Below are positions 46,688 through 54,377 of a stretch of DNA of 64,000 bases, one piece after another (within the stretch, counting starts at the first letter, position 1; every line of letters begins with the position of its first letter). The DNA is from Kiritimatiellia bacterium. Its GTDB lineage: Bacteria; Verrucomicrobiota; Kiritimatiellia; CAIVKH01. The notes beneath the pieces are model-generated. The model ran no database searches. It worked only from the letters and a program-made list of their open reading frames with translations, and was not told where the DNA came from. The translations under genes were made by a program, and so were the position numbers. The DNA is taken from contig JANWZO010000014.1 of assembly GCA_025054615.1 (NCBI GenBank), positions 1 to 64,000 of the forward strand, written 5' to 3'.

Positions 46688-48130
46688 ATGAAAATCGCAT
46701 ACGTTTCGAGCGAGATATCACCATTCGCTTCGACAGGAGGCCTGGGCGAGGTTGCGGGGGCGCTGCCGGTTGCGCTCGCCAAGTTGGGTCATACGGTTCA
46801 TCGGTTCATGCCCTGTTATCGGACAGTGCTGGAGAAGGCGTCCCGCTTCAACCGGGAGGATTTGCGAGTGACCGTGCCCGTCGGCATGAAGCAGTACACC
46901 GCTGAATTTCTGACGGTCAATGACCGCGGGGTGATCACCTGGTTCGTGCGACGGGACGAGTTTTTCGACCGTTCCCAGCTCTACAATCTTCCCGAACGCG
47001 ATTACGAGGACAACTTCGAGCGGTTTGTTTTTTTCCAAAAGGCCGTGATTGCGCTCATTGACCGTCTGAACCTCGCTCCCGATGTCATTCATCTGAATGA
47101 CTGGCAAACGGGGATGATCCCGTATTTTCTCGAGCACGGTATTCAGGGAAAACGTCGAGGTCGCCGCGAGAAATGCATGTTCACGATACACAACATCGCC
47201 TACCAAGGTATTTACCCCGATGCGGATTATGCCCTGACCAATCTGCCCTTCAGCGCCTACTCCGTGAACACTTTTGAATATTACGGAAAGATCAACTGCA
47301 TGAAGGCGGGCATTACGGGTTCGGATGCGGTAACAACGGTCAGCCCGGGTTACGCGCGTGAAATTCTAACACCTGAGGGGGGATTTGGATTGGATGGTTT
47401 GCTGCGGAGCGTGAAGGACCGCCTTTTCGGCGTGTTGAACGGCATCGACGTCGAGGTGTGGAATCCCGCAACGGATCCGCACCTGCCAGCTCCCTATACG
47501 TCATCCGATTTGAAGGGCAAGGCAGCTTGCCGGCGCTCGCTTGCTGCCAAAATGGGTGTTCTGGTGGGTGAAAAGACGAAAATCGTCGGAATGGTTTCCC
47601 GGCTGGTCGACATGAAAGGCCTTGATATCGTCGCGGAGGCCCTGCCGGGAATGATGGAGCGCGACCTCGTATTTGTTTTGCTGGGCTCCGGGGAAAAGAA
47701 ATACGAGGATCTGGCGCGATCGTGGGCGGAAACCTTCAAGGGTAGGGTAGGGGTACTTATCGGATACAACGCCCCCCTATCCCACCTTATCACCGCGGGT
47801 TCTGATTTCATGCTCATCCCATCAAAATCCGAGCCTTGCGGTTTGACCCAGATGTATAGCCAGCGTTACGGAACTGTTCCGATTGTTCATTCGGTTGGCG
47901 GTCTCTCGGACTCCATTCGCGACCCGGATGAATCATCGGAGCCTACGGGCTTTAAGTTCCGCGAATACACAGCAACGGCGTTGCTTCGAGCGCTTGATCG
48001 TGCTCTCGAGTGGCACAAAACGACCAAGCGGTTGGAGCTCGCTCGGCGAATGATGGGGCTCGACCTTTCCTGGGAAAAGGCAGCCAAGCAGTATCTGGAT
48101 TTATACCATCGAATTGGAGCCCCGAATTAG
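46688..48130 (+). CDS. glgA: Glycogen synthase (ADP-glucose type)
   Basis: 480 residues from ATG 46688 (MKIAYVSSEISPFASTGG). Family GT5 features: GGLGEVAGALP, HLNDWQTGMIPYFL, the mid NGIDVEVWNPATDP and the C-terminal donor region PSKSEPCGLTQMYSQRYGTVPI with the retaining glutamate. It extends alpha-1,4-glucan from ADP-glucose. Oddity: the first signature reads S15-T-G-G-L where E. coli has Lys15 (KTGGL), a residue that binds ADP-glucose. No glgB or glgC is adjacent. A UDP-glucose donor cannot be excluded. Confidence 0.88.
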   Translation: MKIAYVSSEISPFASTGGLGEVAGALPVALAKLGHTVHRFMPCYRTVLEKASRFNREDLRVTVPVGMKQYTAEFLTVNDRGVITWFVRRDEFFDRSQLYNLPERDYEDNFERFVFFQKAVIALIDRLNLAPDVIHLNDWQTGMIPYFLEHGIQGKRRGRREKCMFTIHNIAYQGIYPDADYALTNLPFSAYSVNTFEYYGKINCMKAGITGSDAVTTVSPGYAREILTPEGGFGLDGLLRSVKDRLFGVLNGIDVEVWNPATDPHLPAPYTSSDLKGKAACRRSLAAKMGVLVGEKTKIVGMVSRLVDMKGLDIVAEALPGMMERDLVFVLLGSGEKKYEDLARSWAETFKGRVGVLIGYNAPLSHLITAGSDFMLIPSKSEPCGLTQMYSQRYGTVPIVHSVGGLSDSIRDPDESSEPTGFKFREYTATALLRALDRALEWHKTTKRLELARRMMGLDLSWEKAAKQYLDLYHRIGAPN

Positions 48131-48460
48131 GCAATCATTAGGGATATTGGAAGGGGTTGACTTCGACTGAGCGGAATTTGACCCGCCGCGTGAGTACTTC
48201 ACGGTGAAGGGACAATGAGCTCTGCCGTTCCGCGTCACCGCGATCTTACAATCCCGACTTTCTGCGAGGTTTGACACGCCTTGTGACCTTCGACGATTAC
48301 ATCGAGTCGACACCACAAGATATGGTTTTGTCCGCCCTAGGTTATTAGACATAATATGTATTATGCGACGTTGGTATACAAGAACTTTGGGCCGTCAACG
48401 ACGTGAATGACCATGTTACGAATCCCCTGAAAACAGATCGAAATTTTTGCGGGTCAATTT
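48131..48460. other. AT-richer convergent intergenic region with orphan palindrome
   Basis: 330 bases between the convergent glgA and lepB stops. Beyond the operator-like inverted repeat at 48350-48365 and a weak CGTGA/TCACG hairpin near 48190-48210 I see nothing. Short frames here look random. Confidence 0.6.
48328..48365 (+). promoter_or_regulatory. Orphan promoter-like sequence with inverted repeat
   Basis: TTGTCC (48328-48333), 16-bp spacer, CATAAT (48350-48355). The -10 overlaps the inverted repeat CATAAT-ATGT-ATTATG (48350-48365), and TATTA-GACA-TAATA overlaps it on the left. No plus-strand gene follows. Confidence 0.3.
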
Positions 48461-49564
48461 TTATCGCACCCAGCCCCATCGCCGACCGAACGGCCAGTAA
48501 ACCATAAAGGCCGGACCAACGATGTTTTTCCTGTCGACCCCGCCGAAATATCGTCCGTCGAGGCTGGACATCGTGTTGTCGCCCAATGGCAAATACTGAA
48601 ATTCGGAAAGCTTGAGGGTCTGACCCCGGAATCCAAGCGCCAGACGGGTTCGGCCGTCTGAAATCGGCAACTGGTACCCATGATAACCCTTGCGTTTGTC
48701 CTGCATTCTTTCAAAGGGGTATGGTTTGATGACGGGGCTTCCATTCACAACCAGATAAGGCGGGTCCAGTTGAACTTGCTCGCCCGGCAATGCGGCAATT
48801 CGTTTGATGTAAAATGAATCAGGTCGAATCCTTGGATAGTCGATTCCATCCGTGCTGAACACAAAGATATCGCCGCGCTTGGGTCGGCTGAAATTGTAGA
48901 TGACCTTGTTGACAAAAATGTGATCCCCGAGGCGAACGCGTCCGGAGGCCAGAATTTCGCCGCGCCGCACCTGGGAGCCCGGCTGGACGTTGACCACCAT
49001 GCCCCGCGGCAGGTCGTGCGGAACACCTGATACATAGAGGCGAATCGATTCTTCCGATTCATCAAACCGCGCCTCCAAACGGCCGTCTGCACGCGCCCGC
49101 ACCTCCTGGTATCGTTCACCAAACAGGGCCAGCGGAATGAGATTTATTGGAAAATAGTCGTACCACTTTTTTCCTTTTTGCGGCGTTACGGTGATCCCGT
49201 ATAGAGTGGGCTGCATAGAGCCCGTGGGAATTTTGAACGGCTGGATGAAGTAGGTCCGGAAGCCCATCGCCACCACAAGAGCAACGACAAGGACCTCCAG
49301 ATTCTCTCGGAGTCGCGGGTGCGCCCTCGGAGGCGCCAGCAGTTCGAGGGCCGCGCCGAGGCGCTCCGCCGCCTCTTCCATTTTCTGCCGGTCTCCCGAT
49401 TGCCGAGCGTGCCTCAGCTCCTCTTCTGCCCGGCGAACGGCGTCAATTGAGGCGGACGAAGCGATGTCCTCCCGCATCCGCCGGAGGTGCGCCGCCTCGT
49501 GGAGCAGATGGCGAACCGCTTTTCGAAGCCTGCGGCGCGATAGCCATTCGCTCAACCCTCTCAT
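48461..49564 (-). CDS. lepB: Signal peptidase I
   Basis: 367 residues from ATG 49564, overlapping the lepA stop by ATGA; the frame continues upstream to 49822 but only as the lepA shadow. A charged coiled-coil N-terminal extension (about 1-95) precedes the single membrane helix (LEVLVVALVVAMGFRTYFIQ). Catalytic Ser is in KIPTGSMQPTL and catalytic Lys in YIKRIAALPGE; GDN box is LPLGDNTMSSLDGRYFG. It cleaves signal peptides of exported proteins. The long N-terminal extension and a large insert between the Ser and Lys boxes distinguish it from the ~320-residue E. coli enzyme. Confidence 0.9.
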   Translation of the reverse strand: MRGLSEWLSRRRLRKAVRHLLHEAAHLRRMREDIASSASIDAVRRAEEELRHARQSGDRQKMEEAAERLGAALELLAPPRAHPRLRENLEVLVVALVVAMGFRTYFIQPFKIPTGSMQPTLYGITVTPQKGKKWYDYFPINLIPLALFGERYQEVRARADGRLEARFDESEESIRLYVSGVPHDLPRGMVVNVQPGSQVRRGEILASGRVRLGDHIFVNKVIYNFSRPKRGDIFVFSTDGIDYPRIRPDSFYIKRIAALPGEQVQLDPPYLVVNGSPVIKPYPFERMQDKRKGYHGYQLPISDGRTRLALGFRGQTLKLSEFQYLPLGDNTMSSLDGRYFGGVDRKNIVGPAFMVYWPFGRRWGWVR

Positions 49565-51363
49565 TCCACGCCGCCTTTCAGAACCTTTACGAACGCCTCC
49601 TGCGGTATGCTCACGCTTCCGAACTGTTTCATTCGTTTCTTGCCCTCTTTTTGGCGTTCGAGCAATTTCCTCTTCCGGGTGATGTCGCCACCATAGCATT
49701 TCGCAGTGACGTCCTTTCGATAGGCTCGGATCGTTTCGCGGGCGATGATCTTTCGGTTGACGGCAGCCTGGATCGCGATCGGAAACATGGCAGGCGGGAT
49801 CAGCTCTTTGAGCGCGACGCAAAGTTGACGGCCCCTCCCCTCCGCCTTCGTGCGATGGATGATGCAGGAAAACGCTTCAACCGGCTCGCCATGGACCAAG
49901 ATATCAAGCCGTACCAGATCAGACGGCTCGTACCCATGATGCTCATAGTCCATTGAGGCGTACCCCCGGCTTATGCTCTTCAGCTTGTCCTGAAAATCGA
50001 TCAGGATCTCATTCAACGGTAGCTTGCAAGTGAGCATTACCCGGCGTGTATCCAGCGACTCGGTTTTTTCGACGGTACCTCGGCGATCCATGATCAGTTG
50101 CAACATGTCGCCAATATGCTCGTTGTGGCAGATGATAAACGCCTTGATGATAGGTTCTTCGATGCGGGCGATTCTTGAGGGATCCGGCAGCTTCGTCGGG
50201 TTTTCCAGCTCGATCATCTCCCCATCGGTGGTGAACACGCGATACACAACGTTCGGATAGGTAGAAATAATGTCGACGTCATATTCCCTGCGGAGCCGTT
50301 CCTGCACGATTTCCATATGAAGCAGGCCGAGAAAACCGCAACGAAATCCGAGACCCAAGGCGACCGAGTTCTCAGGGGTGTAGCTGAACGAGCTGTCATT
50401 CAGGCGATACTTTTCCAGACTGGTTTTCAACTTTTCGAAGTCTGCTGTATTGATCGGATAAATGCCGCTGAAGACCATCGGATGAATCTCTTTGAACCCT
50501 GGTAGCGGAACGGAGGCCGGCCGTTGCGCGAGCGTAACCGTATCGCCAATACGGACTTCAGCAGGGTCCTTGATGTTTCCGATGAAATAACCCACTTCAC
50601 CGGGCCCCAGTGCGGCAACCTGCTCGGGATTTGGGGTGAATATGCCGACTTCTTTCACCTCGTAATCTCGCCCGGTGCTGAGCAGGCGCACTCGATCGCC
50701 CGGCTTCAGGGAGCCATCGACGACGCGAATGTAAGTGACCACTCCGCGGAAGTTGTCATAGGTCGAATCGAAGACCAGTGCGCGAAGTTGCTCGAGAGTC
50801 GTCCGAGGGGGCGGGATTCGGGCCACGATGCCCTCCAGCAGAAGATCCACCCCTAGCCCGGTGCGCGCACTGACCTTGAAGGCGTCCTGCGAGGGGATCG
50901 CGAGTATTTCCTCCAACTGCTTTTCCGCCTCCTCGATGCGGGCGTTCTGCATATCGATTTTGTTCAGCACGGGCACAATCGTCAGGCCTTGCGCGACGGC
51001 CAGGTAGGTGTTGGCGACCGTCTGGGCTTCCACGCCCTGGGTTGTGTCGACCACCAGCAACGCCCCCTCGCAGGCCGCGAGACTTCGCTGGACTTCGTAG
51101 GAAAAGTCCACGTGCCCGGGAGTGTCGATCAAGTTAAACGTGTAGCGCCTCCCGTCTTTCGCAGTGTAGTACATCGTTACAGGGTGGGCTTTGATCGTGA
51201 TGCCCCTCTCCCGTTCGAGGTCCATCGCGTCCAGGACCTGATCCTGCATCAGCCGCTTCTCAATCGTCGCCGTCATTTCCAGCAGTCGATCGGCGAGCGT
51301 CGACTTCCCGTGGTCGATGTGCGCGATGATGCAGAAGTTGCGGATGTGAGAGAGATCGCGCAT
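49561..51363 (-). CDS. lepA: Elongation factor 4
   Basis: 600 residues from ATG 51363 (MRDLSHIRNFCIIAHIDHGK); an in-frame TTG two codons earlier is an alternative. GTPase motifs AHIDHGKST, DTPGHVDF and NKID; RGITIKAHPVTM; the LepA-specific C-terminal domain includes KMKQFGSVSIPQEAFVKVL-like sequence near residue 580 (KRMKQFGSVSIPQEAFV). The factor back-translocates stalled ribosomes. lepA-lepB overlap is a classic arrangement; rpe ends 7 bases upstream. Confidence 0.95.
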   Translation of the reverse strand: MRDLSHIRNFCIIAHIDHGKSTLADRLLEMTATIEKRLMQDQVLDAMDLERERGITIKAHPVTMYYTAKDGRRYTFNLIDTPGHVDFSYEVQRSLAACEGALLVVDTTQGVEAQTVANTYLAVAQGLTIVPVLNKIDMQNARIEEAEKQLEEILAIPSQDAFKVSARTGLGVDLLLEGIVARIPPPRTTLEQLRALVFDSTYDNFRGVVTYIRVVDGSLKPGDRVRLLSTGRDYEVKEVGIFTPNPEQVAALGPGEVGYFIGNIKDPAEVRIGDTVTLAQRPASVPLPGFKEIHPMVFSGIYPINTADFEKLKTSLEKYRLNDSSFSYTPENSVALGLGFRCGFLGLLHMEIVQERLRREYDVDIISTYPNVVYRVFTTDGEMIELENPTKLPDPSRIARIEEPIIKAFIICHNEHIGDMLQLIMDRRGTVEKTESLDTRRVMLTCKLPLNEILIDFQDKLKSISRGYASMDYEHHGYEPSDLVRLDILVHGEPVEAFSCIIHRTKAEGRGRQLCVALKELIPPAMFPIAIQAAVNRKIIARETIRAYRKDVTAKCYGGDITRKRKLLERQKEGKKRMKQFGSVSIPQEAFVKVLKGGVE

Positions 51364-51370
51364 GTCCAAG

Positions 51371-52030
51371 TCACGCCAGGCATCGCAGGCAGCGATCGCG
51401 CATGCGAGCGATTTCCGCCTTCATGTCGGCTGATCGATATAGCGATGTTCCCGCGATCATCACGTTCGCCCCAGCCCGCGCGCACCGTTCGGCCGTCTCC
51501 GCGTGGATTCCGCCATCGACTGAGATGTCGATATTCGGCGCCAGGCGACGCAACTCGGTAATCTTCGGAGTGACATGCTCCAAAAACGGTTGGCCGCCGA
51601 ACCCCGGGTGCACGGTCATCACAAGAATTTCGTCGGACGCCCCGAGCCAAGGTTCAGCGGCGGCCGCCGGTGTTTCCGGATTGAGAACAACTCCCGCACG
51701 ACGGTTAGCCTCCCGAATCCGTTTGAGAAGAGGACCGGGCGATTCCCGCGCCTCCACGTGAACAAGAATCAGATCGGAGCCCGCATCGAGAAATGCCTCC
51801 AAAAGTGTTCCCGGGTGTGTGCACATGAGGTGAACGCTCAACGGCAATCGTGTGGCGCGGCGTGCTGCCCGGACGATGTCCGGCCCCATGGTCAGGTTGG
51901 GTACAAAATGGCCGTCCATGACATCCAGGTGCAGGCCATCCGCGCCGGCCGCCTCAGCGATGCGACAGGACTCTGCGAGAGCTCCAAAATCGCCGGCTAA
52001 CAAGGATGGAAGAATTTGGAGTTTCGGCAT
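51371..52030 (-). CDS. rpe: Ribulose-phosphate 3-epimerase
   Basis: 219 residues from ATG 52030 (MPKLQILPSLLAGDFGALAE); the frame's first ATG at 52090 adds a doubtful lead. TIM-barrel epimerase: LHLDVMDGHFVPNLTMGPD supplies metal-binding His/Asp, HLMCTHP, VMTVHPGFGGQPFLEHV, and ISVDGGIHAETAERC provides the second Asp and phosphate loop. It interconverts ribulose-5-P and xylulose-5-P. It is part of the minus-strand chain nrdR, hypothetical, rpe, lepA, lepB. Confidence 0.94.
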   Translation of the reverse strand: MPKLQILPSLLAGDFGALAESCRIAEAAGADGLHLDVMDGHFVPNLTMGPDIVRAARRATRLPLSVHLMCTHPGTLLEAFLDAGSDLILVHVEARESPGPLLKRIREANRRAGVVLNPETPAAAAEPWLGASDEILVMTVHPGFGGQPFLEHVTPKITELRRLAPNIDISVDGGIHAETAERCARAGANVMIAGTSLYRSADMKAEIARMRDRCLRCLA

Positions 52031-52093
52031 GTGCGAAGGAGATGCGACGCTAGCCAACACCCCAGCCAACGTCAAGGTCGGGCCCGCCAAAGG

Positions 52094-52726
52094 TCATGTG
52101 GAGGCCCATATAAGCCGGTGAGCTGTATCCATCCCAGCAAGATCGGCAAACAGACAGGCCACTTCGCCGCGCCACGCGGCGATGCGCTTCTTAGCGCCGG
52201 ATTTGGACCAGTTTTTCATCATCACGGCGCCAGGTCGACAGGCCGAATTGAGGATTTGCAGCGCATCGCGCAGCAGCGTTCGGATCATCGGCCAGAACGC
52301 GAAGTCGAGCGAAAGAAAACCACTGCGGCTTAGCGGCTCGCCGTCAAGCACGATACAAAAGCCCGGCACAAGCGCGGGTCTCTCGACGCCCCTCAGCACC
52401 CCCAGGGCCAGCGCCATCAATCCAGCGGTTGAAAGTTGTGCGGCGGGCAGACATCCGCCAAAAGGCCGTGCGGAATGCGCTAGTGCGCACGATCGTGCCG
52501 CTTCCTCCTTGAAGCCGCACAATGCGAGGGCCTTAGCGAGACACAAAGCCTCTGCATCCGCCACGTAATTCCTGGGGCAGCCAGTCTGATCCAGAAACAT
52601 CCTCACCCCGTTCCATATCTCTCGAATTGCGGCGTTATCGAATCCGGATTCAGAACAAAGGTCGACCAGAGAATCGACTCGGCGGAGCGGGTCCTCATAC
52701 GATGGAGCGGATGTGGGCCTTATCAT
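52094..52726 (-). CDS. Hypothetical protein coupled to nrdR
   Basis: 210 residues; not recognised. Mostly alpha-helical by eye, with a Cys/Ala-rich middle (LCLAKALALCGFKEEAARSC) and no signal peptide, membrane helix or metal motif. It starts within the nrdR stop (ATGA at 52723-52726) and ends 63 bases before rpe, so it is probably co-expressed with both. Composition and codon use look like its neighbours. No function is proposed. Confidence 0.6.
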   Translation of the reverse strand: MIRPTSAPSYEDPLRRVDSLVDLCSESGFDNAAIREIWNGVRMFLDQTGCPRNYVADAEALCLAKALALCGFKEEAARSCALAHSARPFGGCLPAAQLSTAGLMALALGVLRGVERPALVPGFCIVLDGEPLSRSGFLSLDFAFWPMIRTLLRDALQILNSACRPGAVMMKNWSKSGAKKRIAAWRGEVACLFADLAGMDTAHRLIWAST

Positions 52727-53178
52727 TCTCGACCGATCAGTCCCTCAACCTCGCTCAGGAACTGGTTCACATCTCGAAAGCGCCTGTAAACGGAGGCAAA
52801 CCGGACATAGGCGACCTCGTCGAGCTCTTCGAGTTTGTCCATCACCTTTTGGCCGATGACCGTGGATGGCACCTCGCGCTCGTATTCGCTTTCGAGTTCC
52901 TGGACGATCGAATCAACAAGCGCTTCGATTTGTTGAGAGCTGATGGGTCGCTTTTCACATGCGCGTTCGATGCCGGTGATCAGTTTCTTGCGGTCAAAAT
53001 CTTCATGCCGTCCATCACGCTTGATGACGCGCAAGCCGGGTTTGACGACCTCCTCATACGTCGTGAAGCGATAGCCGCAGGCCAGGCAAACGCGTCGTCG
53101 CCGGATCACATCGCCGTTTCGGACCATCCGGCTGTCGATCACTTTGTCATCCAAATGGTTACATTTCGGGCAACGCAT
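52723..53178 (-). CDS. nrdR: Transcriptional repressor NrdR
   Basis: 151 residues from ATG 53178 (MRCPKCNHLDDKVIDSRMVR). The zinc ribbon uses CPKC and CLACGYRFTTYE; residues ~50-140 are an ATP-cone. NrdR senses dATP/ATP and represses ribonucleotide reductase genes. Six upstream codons from 53196 are possible but unsupported. First identified gene of the minus-strand chain leading to lepB. I did not find NrdR boxes in its own upstream region. Confidence 0.94.
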   Translation of the reverse strand: MRCPKCNHLDDKVIDSRMVRNGDVIRRRRVCLACGYRFTTYEEVVKPGLRVIKRDGRHEDFDRKKLITGIERACEKRPISSQQIEALVDSIVQELESEYEREVPSTVIGQKVMDKLEELDEVAYVRFASVYRRFRDVNQFLSEVEGLIGRE

Positions 53179-53294
53179 AACGTCTCGATGCCACAACCTG
53201 TAGCGGTCTCGTGTAATTTATTCGACTAGGGGCTGTATAGCAAACAAGTTTTGAGGATTTCTACTTGCCAGAATCTGGTGGCATTCGTTAGCTG
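53179..53294. other. nrdR upstream region
   Basis: The nrdR leader and whatever promoter it uses should lie in these 116 bases. A TATACA sequence on the minus strand around 53233-53238 is the nearest -10 candidate, without a good -35. Nothing else recognised. Confidence 0.4.
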
Positions 53295-53344
53295 AAAAAT
53301 GAAATGACGACTCTTTGACCTTGAGAATCGCGAGTCGTCATTTC
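53295..53344 (-). terminator. Terminator of the Lys/Ala microORF
   Basis: A perfect 13-bp inverted repeat GAAATGACGACTC / GAGTCGTCATTTC (53301-53313 and 53332-53344, 18-base loop) is followed on the minus strand by ATTTTT (53300-53295). It lies about 40 bases past the microORF stop. Confidence 0.65.
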
Positions 53345-53348
53345 ACGG

Positions 53349-53379
53349 CCTGGCCGATCAACGGCCAGGTTCCTTTTTT
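53349..53379 (+). terminator. Plus-strand intrinsic terminator
   Basis: Stem CCTGGCCG (53349-53356), loop ATCAA, stem CGGCCAGG (53362-53369), then TTCCTTTTTT on the plus strand. No plus-strand gene is known upstream. It lies back to back with the minus-strand terminator. Confidence 0.6.
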
Positions 53380-53385
53380 ATCGGC

Positions 53386-53442
53386 TTATTTTTTCTTCGC
53401 CGCTTTCTTCGCCGCCTTCTTCGCTGCTTTCTTGGCGACCAT
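53386..53442 (-). CDS. Lys/Ala-rich histone H1-like micropeptide
   Basis: Eighteen residues, MVAKKAAKKAAKKAAKKK, from ATG 53442. A nearby ATG at 53451 adds MKA. I favour 53442 because AAAGGAGG ends about 10 bases upstream of it, whereas it lies only one base from 53451. The AKKA repeats resemble the tails of chlamydial Hc1/Hc2 and other bacterial H1-like proteins, so nucleic-acid binding is the natural guess. A separate 76-residue frame ends in ATGA overlap with 53451. An individual promoter (53708-53736) and terminator (53295-53344) support a real transcript; translation is unproven. Confidence 0.5.
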   Translation of the reverse strand: MVAKKAAKKAAKKAAKKK

Positions 53443-53447
53443 GGCTT

Positions 53448-53678
53448 TCATCCCTCCTTTCCGCTTTGCGTACCTTGTGTTTCCTTCGCTTGCTCGCCAC
53501 CCCGCCGTGGAACGCTAGCGCGTCCCAGGAAGATGGCGGCCTTCGAAGACAATCCGAACTCGAACCTGCGACCTTTGATAGCCGCTCTCGGATGCATGTG
53601 AAGCGGATCGGAGATCAGAGAGAAAAATGGATCAGCCAGCGACATGGCCAGCGATAGCATCGAACAAGTGTGATTCAC
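53448..53678 (-). CDS. Possible small ORF preceding the micropeptide (uncertain)
   Basis: 76 residues, MNHTCSMLSLAMSLADPFFS to the end in TQGTQSGKEG. It lies within the predicted transcript starting near 53701 and its stop overlaps the ATG at 53451 (ATGA). It has a hydrophobic start and polar tail but no recognisable domain and no clear Shine-Dalgarno. It may instead be a structured leader. Confidence 0.25.
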   Translation of the reverse strand: MNHTCSMLSLAMSLADPFFSLISDPLHMHPRAAIKGRRFEFGLSSKAAIFLGRASVPRRGGEQAKETQGTQSGKEG

Positions 53679-53753
53679 TGCTCATTAAATTCTATCACGT
53701 TTGCAACAGAATAAGAACACTTGTCGTTGCCGTCAACCATCGTTGCAAAAAAA
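53679..53753. other. Promoter-bearing gap after gmk
   Basis: Completes the ~300 bases between gmk and the micropeptide. It holds the minus-strand promoter at 53708-53736 and a T-run (TTTTTTT on the minus strand at 53756-53750) just past the gmk stop with no strong stem. Confidence 0.5.
53708..53736 (-). promoter_or_regulatory. Strong sigma-70-like promoter for the microORF transcript
   Basis: On the minus strand TTGACG (53736-53731), 17-bp spacer, TATTCT (53713-53708). The start site would be about 53701, giving a ~400-base transcript that ends at the hairpin at 53295-53344. Confidence 0.6.
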
Positions 53754-54377
53754 TCACACAGCTCTCCTCGCTACACGCCGGTGTTCGGCCACTACGATGG
53801 CTCGTAATGCGTCGTAGGAGGCGTCGAGCCGATCATTGATGATGAGATATTGATACTCGCGCCAGCGGCTCAACTCCTGCTCCGCTTGCGCGATGCGTCG
53901 TTCGATCACTTCGTCTGAATCCTTGCCACGCAAATACAGCCGTTTCCTCAGAACTTCGATGGACGGCGGCGCGATGAACACATCCACGAATCCAAGGCGC
54001 AGGGGATCGTTCGGCGGCAGCGCCGCGAGACTCGCGCGGATTTGCGCAGCTCCCTGGACATCGATGTCCATCAAAACGTCCCGCCCGGTCGCGAAGCCCC
54101 GCTCAATGAACCGCCGAAGGGTTCCATATCGGTGTCCGTGCACAATCGCGTGCTCGAGAAACTCTCCGGCTCGAACTCTTTTTTCGAACTCGGCCTCAGA
54201 GATAAAGTAGTAGTCAACGCCATCGACTTCGCCCTCGCGCGGCGGCCGGGTTGTGCAGGAAACGGAGTAGATCATCTGGTCAAACTCCGCGAGGAGGCGT
54301 TCGCAAAGCGTCGTTTTGCCGCCGCCCGACGGAGCGGAAACAACCAGCAAGAGAGATCTGGGAGGCAGATCAATCAC
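53754..54377 (-). CDS. gmk: Guanylate kinase
   Basis: 207 residues from GTG 54377 ([20 protein letters not shown]), overlapping the yicC stop by GTGA. P-loop SAPSGGGKTTLCERLL, GMP-binding SCTTRPPREGEVDGVDYYFI and LMDIDVQGAAQIR are normal. It phosphorylates GMP to GDP. It is the last gene of the coupled chain starting at prfB. rpoZ, often next, is absent; a promoter and micropeptide follow instead. Confidence 0.95.
   Translation of the reverse strand: MIDLPPRSLLLVVSAPSGGGKTTLCERLLAEFDQMIYSVSCTTRPPREGEVDGVDYYFISEAEFEKRVRAGEFLEHAIVHGHRYGTLRRFIERGFATGRDVLMDIDVQGAAQIRASLAALPPNDPLRLGFVDVFIAPPSIEVLRKRLYLRGKDSDEVIERRIAQAEQELSRWREYQYLIINDRLDASYDALRAIVVAEHRRVARRAV

Noticed and set aside
48101-48352. 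83-residue minus-strand frame overlapping the glgA end
   Set aside because: No Shine-Dalgarno, biased composition or family similarity; it lies in the convergent gap and partly antisense to glgA.
53452-53753. rpoZ (omega subunit) after gmk
   Set aside because: gmk is often followed by rpoZ, but none of the three minus-strand frames reads as omega.
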